Shown in pieces: positions 7,301 through 9,254 of a DNA stretch of 9,254 nt. The stretch spans positions 1-9,254 of the forward strand of contig CAMLEX010000150.1 in NCBI GenBank assembly GCA_946479055.1, in the 5' to 3' direction. The stretch's first letter is position 1, and every line of letters begins with the position of its first letter. The notes beneath the pieces are model-generated. The model was given only the letters and a program-made list of their open reading frames with translations. It made no database searches and was not told the origin of the DNA. This DNA comes from an uncultured Bacteroidota bacterium. GTDB taxonomy: Bacteria > Bacteroidota > Bacteroidia > Chitinophagales > Chitinophagaceae. The position numbers and the translations under genes are program-made.

Positions 7301-7769
7301 AACCGTTGCCGAATTGAATAGCGCTTACTTTGTAGTAGAGAAAAATATAAACAGTGCAGGCTTCAAATCATTGGATACGATCAATGCCGCAGGTAATAGT
7401 TCAGTGAATCAACATTACAGGTATACAGATGCCACTATAACAGAAGGTGATATTCATTACAGGCTAAAACAAGTAGATATTGATGGCAGGTTTGACTACT
7501 CACAGGTTATCACCCTTCGTTTGGCAAATGATAATAAACCTGGATTTACTTTATTTCCTAATCCTGCTTCTTCATCGGTTAAAATCAATATAAATAATAA
7601 TAGAAATACTGCTTCATTACTGATCTACGATATCAATGGAAGGTTATTGCAACAACAATCCGTAAACAATAATAGCCTGGTAAATATTGATAAATTAAAA
7701 CAAGGCATCTACTATTTTGTTTTACAGGACGGCGCCGACAGGTATACTAAAAAATTGATCAAACAATAG
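4323..7769 (+). CDS. Large T9SS-secreted protein with eight Fn3-like repeats (1148 aa)
   Basis: Predicted cell-surface or secreted protein exported by Sec and then the type IX secretion system. Residues 1-19 form a signal peptide (cleavage near LLFAG|APT). Residues 21-971 are eight tandem units of 116-122 residues. A typical unit has a strand, NGNG.xR, a hydrophobic strand, K.GAPV, a P..x..Y motif, FGSG, a YVVY strand, then a closing L.P.TTYHFAVFEYNG segment that resembles the last strands of a fibronectin type III domain. Units alternate between two subtypes (see the repeat entry). Residues 972-1069 are a non-repeat domain beginning LPVTWLYFKG and containing HYRLKQVDIDGRFDYS (1045-1060), which commonly precedes T9SS tails. 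Residues 1074-1148 are a type A sorting domain: FTLFPNPASSS, then LLIYDINGRLLQQQ, then LKQGIYYFVL and a final KKLIKQ. No catalytic domain is recognised, so binding, adhesion or a structural role is inference. No T9SS machinery genes are in the window. The gene is monocistronic and followed by a terminator. Confidence 0.9.
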   Translation: MQKIFTLCVFIFQSILLFAGAPTVPSSSFVFSSIDGNKFSVKFTSGNGSSRIVVMKAGSPITGLPVNGTDYSSNLNFGTPATAFISSDQFVVYKGSSNTFTVTNLLPHTTYYLSVFEYNSAAGTEYLMTALTGNQSTVTTPVTQTHTVTFSNITGNSVKLNWINGNGEGRLILARKGAPVNTTPSDLVDYSASSDFGSGNVLNGDNYVVYKNIGNTVTINNLEPNTVYHFAFFEKNGSSSPVYLRPAATASMTTNTGPTVATQSFIFSSQEGNRFTVSCSRGNGSKRLYIVRKGAPVAAVPVNGVSYTANASFGSGYEIAPGEFVFNSSSEVAVILTNLDPASTYHFRSFEFDSDISGNTYYLTSNPASGSYSTASSPAPASNITFSNVTGSSMLIKYNAGSGGYRMVIIKESSAVDAVPVDLIRYTGNGNFGSGQQITPGNFVVNGGANGTQISVLNLRAGFTYHIAVYEFSGNNYPVYAATAATASITMPAEPTTPSISFSASSMEGNSFRPFWNNGDGTRRIVIARKGAAVIATPSDGTSYTANANFGQGTQINSGQYIVYDGINSNFELKNLEPGSTYHLAIFEYNLSGVTPDYLTSTWLTGNATTVSAPTQQLTNVTTTAIQTTQATFNFAAGNGNGRIFIMREGAAVNTDPSDLISYSYSNMFGIVEIGTGNYIIQKTTATTNFTVTGLTANTQYHVAAYEYNGSAGPVFTRPAFTMNFTTAAGSGVVAPTVPASAPVFNNVEGNGITFNWNEGNGSNRIVVARAGAPVAFQPANASAYTANAAFGSGTDVGSSEYVVYNGSAGSFTLTNILPSTTYHFAVYEYNGTGINTRYLTSSYLSANASTLAAPVTGSSDLISSFTNNSIMLNWQNGSGTKRMVVVKEDEVVSSLPVDLSVYPANAIFGSGAQIGTGEYVVYAGAGNSVTVTGLTASKTYHFSIFEYNGTTGPVYNTTQLLRGSATTSVALPVTWLYFKGSEENNSVKLEWETVAELNSAYFVVEKNINSAGFKSLDTINAAGNSSVNQHYRYTDATITEGDIHYRLKQVDIDGRFDYSQVITLRLANDNKPGFTLFPNPASSSVKININNNRNTASLLIYDINGRLLQQQSVNNNSLVNIDKLKQGIYYFVLQDGADRYTKKLIKQ
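4383..7235 (+). repeat. Coding tandem array: four A-B modules of about 237 residues
   Basis: Eight protein repeats lie in order A1 4383-4745, B1 4746-5093, A2 5094-5453, B2 5454-5801, A3 5802-6161, B3 6162-6518, A4 6519-6884 and B4 6885-7235; boundaries are approximate to a few codons. A units open with PTVP-like residues and an EGN or DGN turn, and close with a YLT.....N.ST segment (EYLMTALTGNQST, DYLTSTWLTGNATT, RYLTSSYLSANAST). B units carry P.DL..Y (PSDLVDY, PVDLIRY, PSDLISY, PVDLSVY) and close with a PVY or PVF segment (SPVYLRP, YPVYAAT, GPVFTRP, GPVYNTT). The units have diverged strongly at DNA level, so the array is old rather than a recent slippage product. Confidence 0.85.
7236..7769 (+). 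other. C-terminal region: linker domain and T9SS type A sorting domain
   Basis: Residues 972-1148 of the cargo protein. The first part (972-1069) has the frequent Bacteroidota pattern LPVTWLYFKG, then VKLEWETVAELNSAYFVVEK, then YRLKQVDIDG. The last 75 residues form the sorting signal, recognised by FPNPASSSVKI, YDINGRLL and the closing LKQGIYYFVLQDG with KKLIKQ. In this family the tail is recognised by the secretion machinery and removed on the outside, with possible coupling to surface polysaccharide. Confidence 0.85.
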
Positions 7770-7791
7770 GACGGTTTATTCAATCATCAAT

Positions 7792-7823
7792 GGGCTTGTA
7801 TCGTTCCGGTACAAGCCCTTTTT
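7792..7823 (+). terminator. Intrinsic terminator of the T9SS cargo gene
   Basis: GGGCTTGTA (7792-7800) pairs perfectly with TACAAGCCC (7810-7818). The pairing extends inward through a G-T and two G-C type pairs to a tight loop, and five Ts follow at 7819-7823. The hairpin starts 22 nt after the stop codon, an ideal place for ending this single-gene transcript. Confidence 0.85.
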
Positions 7824-8092
7824 CTGGCTAAGTTTTATTTTGGGGCTGAGGTAAGCCTCTTCTCCATTAGACTTAGTCAATATCTAGGCCTTTGTGTATT
7901 CTTTGGGTATTCCCCTTTGCGTATTCTTCGCGGTAAAAAAAATAATGGCAAAGAAAGAATACAAAGTTTTTCGCAAAGTCGCGAAGGAATTGATAACCTT
8001 TTATAGACCCTCAAACACAATTTCTTTTGCCATCCGCAAAACTTTTCCTGAACTTTATAATTCCTTTTATTTTTTCACTCAAACACTCTGCA
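7824..8092. other. Non-coding stretch with a dyad-symmetric intergenic repeat
   Basis: Between the terminator and the hydrolase start I see no supportable gene. One open frame (7894-8157) runs through it, but its N-terminal half is simply a translation of the repeat at 7891-7987. The remaining DNA (7988-8092) is an AT-rich leader, presumably holding the hydrolase promoter, though I could not identify a clear TAnnTTTG box. The segment just before the hydrolase ATG is pyrimidine-rich with no Shine-Dalgarno sequence. Confidence 0.6.
7891..7987. repeat. Compound intergenic repeat (TTTGNGTATTC units with inverted arm)
   Basis: Three 11-nt direct units occur on the plus strand: TTTGTGTATTC (7891-7901), TTTGGGTATTC (7902-7912) and TTTGCGTATTC (7916-7926), followed by TTCGCGG (7927-7933). 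After an A-rich centre (7935-7945), the other arm carries reverse-complement versions: GAATACAAAG (7957-7966) and CGCAAAGTCGCGAAGG (7972-7987). The overall form is an imperfect inverted repeat of nearly 100 bp that could fold into a long hairpin. CGCAAAG-type elements of this sort recur between genes in many Bacteroidota genomes, from memory; no ORF or transposase accompanies this one. Confidence 0.65.
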
Positions 8093-8935
8093 ATGAAAAT
8101 GCAACAATTCTTTTTTACAAGTCTTTTAATGGCTACCGTATTTTTTTCTTCCTGTAATAATGAGGATAAAAAAACCGAAACAGGCACAAAAGAAACAGAA
8201 ATGAAAGAACCAAAGCTGAAAGAAGATAATGTAAGCTACACAGGTGATGGTATCACCATGAATGGTTTTGTTGTATATGATGAAAATAAAGAAGGCACCA
8301 GGCCTGCTGTGCTTGTTATACATGAGTGGTGGGGACTGAATGACTATGCAAAAAGGCGTGCAAGGCAATTGGCTGAACTAGGTTATATCGCTATGGCAGT
8401 AGATATGTATGGCAATGGGAAAACGGCTGACAATCCCGACTCGGCAGGAAAGTATGCAACTCCATTTTACAAGGACCCGCAAATGACCAAAGCAAGATTT
8501 GATGCTGCATTAGAAAAATTAAAAACCTATTCGCAAACAGATGGCAATAAAATAGCGGCGATCGGTTATTGCTTTGGCGGGGCGCAGGTATTGAACCTGG
8601 CGAGATTGGGAGAAGACCTGAAAGGCGTTGTAAGCTTTCATGGCAATCTTTTAGGCGTTCCTCTTGATAAAAATAAATTGAAAGCGGATATTTTAGTTTG
8701 TCATGGCGCTGCTGATCCTTTTGTTCCGCAAAAAGAAGCGGATCTGTTCAAACAGCAGATGGACTCAGCCGGAGCAAAATATACATTCAAAGCATACGAG
8801 GGTGCTGTACATGCTTTTACCAATCCTGATGCGACCGCTATGGGCGAGAAATTCAAAATACCGATCAAATATAATGCGGCTGCAGACTCCGCATCATGGA
8901 ATGATATGAAAGAGTTTTTTGGAAAAATATTCTAA
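8093..8935 (+). CDS. Dienelactone hydrolase family lipoprotein (280 aa)
   Basis: Alpha/beta hydrolase of the dienelactone hydrolase type, whose founding member opens dienelactone to maleylacetate. Here the substrate is unknown. Numbering is from the ATG at 8093, chosen over the in-frame ATG at 8027 because it puts a signal peptide first: MKMQQFFFTSLLMATVFFSS then Cys21, a lipoprotein site (FSSC is a slightly atypical lipobox). Acidic residues follow (CNNEDKK), which in Bacteroidota can act as a surface-export signal. A charged linker (22-46) precedes the catalytic domain. The triad is Cys160 in GYCFGG, Asp208 in GAADPFVP and His240 in GAVHAFTN, and Glu78 in IHEWWGLN matches the Glu that interacts with the catalytic Cys in this family. 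The Cys nucleophile, rather than Ser, supports the assignment. The gene stands alone, between an intergenic repeat upstream and a strong terminator downstream. Confidence 0.9.
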   Translation: MKMQQFFFTSLLMATVFFSSCNNEDKKTETGTKETEMKEPKLKEDNVSYTGDGITMNGFVVYDENKEGTRPAVLVIHEWWGLNDYAKRRARQLAELGYIAMAVDMYGNGKTADNPDSAGKYATPFYKDPQMTKARFDAALEKLKTYSQTDGNKIAAIGYCFGGAQVLNLARLGEDLKGVVSFHGNLLGVPLDKNKLKADILVCHGAADPFVPQKEADLFKQQMDSAGAKYTFKAYEGAVHAFTNPDATAMGEKFKIPIKYNAAADSASWNDMKEFFGKIF

Positions 8936-8958
8936 ATAAAAATTTGAGCTTCCATATT

Positions 8959-8992
8959 AAGCCGGGAACTTTCAACCAGTTCCCGGTTTTTT
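8959..8992 (+). terminator. Intrinsic terminator of the hydrolase gene
   Basis: CCGGGAACT (8962-8970) pairs perfectly with AGTTCCCGG (8978-8986) across a 7-nt loop. A run of six Ts follows (8987-8992), and the AAG before the left arm can pair with the first Ts. It starts 24 nt after the stop codon. It isolates the hydrolase from the downstream LemA gene. Confidence 0.9.
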
Positions 8993-9123
8993 ATTTAATT
9001 TCATCTGGGCATTTATTATTAATCAATTGACAGATGTTATTCGTCATGAACTTTTCTTCGCTTTCCTGAAATAATAGCTCGAAAATTTTATGACTCATTT
9101 CAGTACTACTAAAACCATCAAAC

Positions 9124-9254
9124 ATGCCAGTTCTTGTTATTATTGTCATAATCGCACTGATTACTATATGGCTAACCAGTCTGTATAATGGCCTTGTAAA
9201 ACTTCGTAACCGGAGACAAAATGCTTTTGCAGATATTGATGTGCAATTGCGGCA
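9124..9254 (+). CDS. LemA family protein, 5' part only (43+ codons)
   Basis: Start of a LemA-family membrane protein cut by the window end; full-length members are usually about 180-200 residues. The first residues are a single hydrophobic segment ([20 protein letters not shown], 2-21). The family signature follows directly: [20 protein letters not shown] (21-40), then QLR. The signature Y-N-x-L-V, the R-N run and the A-x-x-D-I-D-V-Q-L block are all present. LemA proteins are anchored by this N-terminal helix with a helical-bundle domain outside the membrane. Their function is poorly defined; they are often encoded beside TPM-domain proteins or M48-type peptidases, which cannot be checked here. 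The ATG follows an AT-rich leader (ACTAAAACCATCAAAC), and its promoter must lie in the 130 bp after the preceding terminator. Confidence 0.9.
   Translation, partial: MPVLVIIVIIALITIWLTSLYNGLVKLRNRRQNAFADIDVQLR

Noticed and set aside
8027..8092. Upstream in-frame ATG adding 22 residues to the hydrolase
   Set aside because: It would bury the lipoprotein signal peptide behind extra residues. The ATG at 8093 gives a normal Lys-containing signal start and Cys at position 21.
7894..8157. Open frame of 87 codons between the T9SS gene and the hydrolase
   Set aside because: Its first third is a translation of the intergenic repeat at 7891-7987, the rest overlaps the hydrolase 5' end in another frame, and it shows no domain or sensible start context.
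9027..9032. TTGACA upstream of the LemA gene as a sigma-70 -35 box
   Set aside because: No matching TATAAT or Bacteroidota TAnnTTTG element is found at suitable spacing, and the Bacteroidota primary sigma factor does not use this consensus.

Overview
The window reads as chromosomal DNA of a Bacteroidota bacterium, most likely of the Chitinophagaceae or a near relative. The evidence is a large secreted protein ending in a type IX secretion (T9SS) sorting domain, AT-rich leaders without clear Shine-Dalgarno sequences, lipoprotein signals of Bacteroidota style, and short intergenic repeats of kinds I recall from this phylum. The family-level placement is inference.

Layout from left to right. 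A two-gene toxin-antitoxin cassette (41-492, RelE/ParE type) is followed by a short region with a hairpin and a degenerate direct repeat. On the minus strand lies an LpxL/HtrB-type acyltransferase (633-1556). Diverging from it on the plus strand is a secreted type I sulfatase (1638-2948). Convergent to the sulfatase is an exported amidohydrolase of the Amidohydro_2 kind (2993-4102, minus). Across a 220-bp divergent intergenic region carrying an inverted and a direct repeat, a 1148-residue T9SS cargo protein runs rightward (4323-7769). It ends at a good intrinsic terminator. A gene-poor stretch of about 270 bp then carries a dyad-symmetric intergenic repeat. Next come a dienelactone-hydrolase-family lipoprotein (8093-8935), a second strong terminator, and the first 43 codons of a LemA-family membrane protein cut off by the window edge (9124-9254).

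Most of the products act in or beyond the cell envelope: lipid A acylation, a secreted sulfatase, an exported amidohydrolase, a T9SS surface or secreted protein, an anchored hydrolase and a LemA membrane protein. Apart from the toxin-antitoxin pair, the genes are single transcription units in mixed orientation. I see no shared pathway linking them, and no coherent new multi-gene system.

The most distinctive object is the T9SS cargo protein. Its body is eight units of about 118 residues that alternate between two recognisable subtypes, giving a four-fold repeat of an A-B module of about 237 residues, with no recognisable catalytic domain. Second in interest are the non-coding repeats at 7891-7987, 545-606 and 4160-4242.
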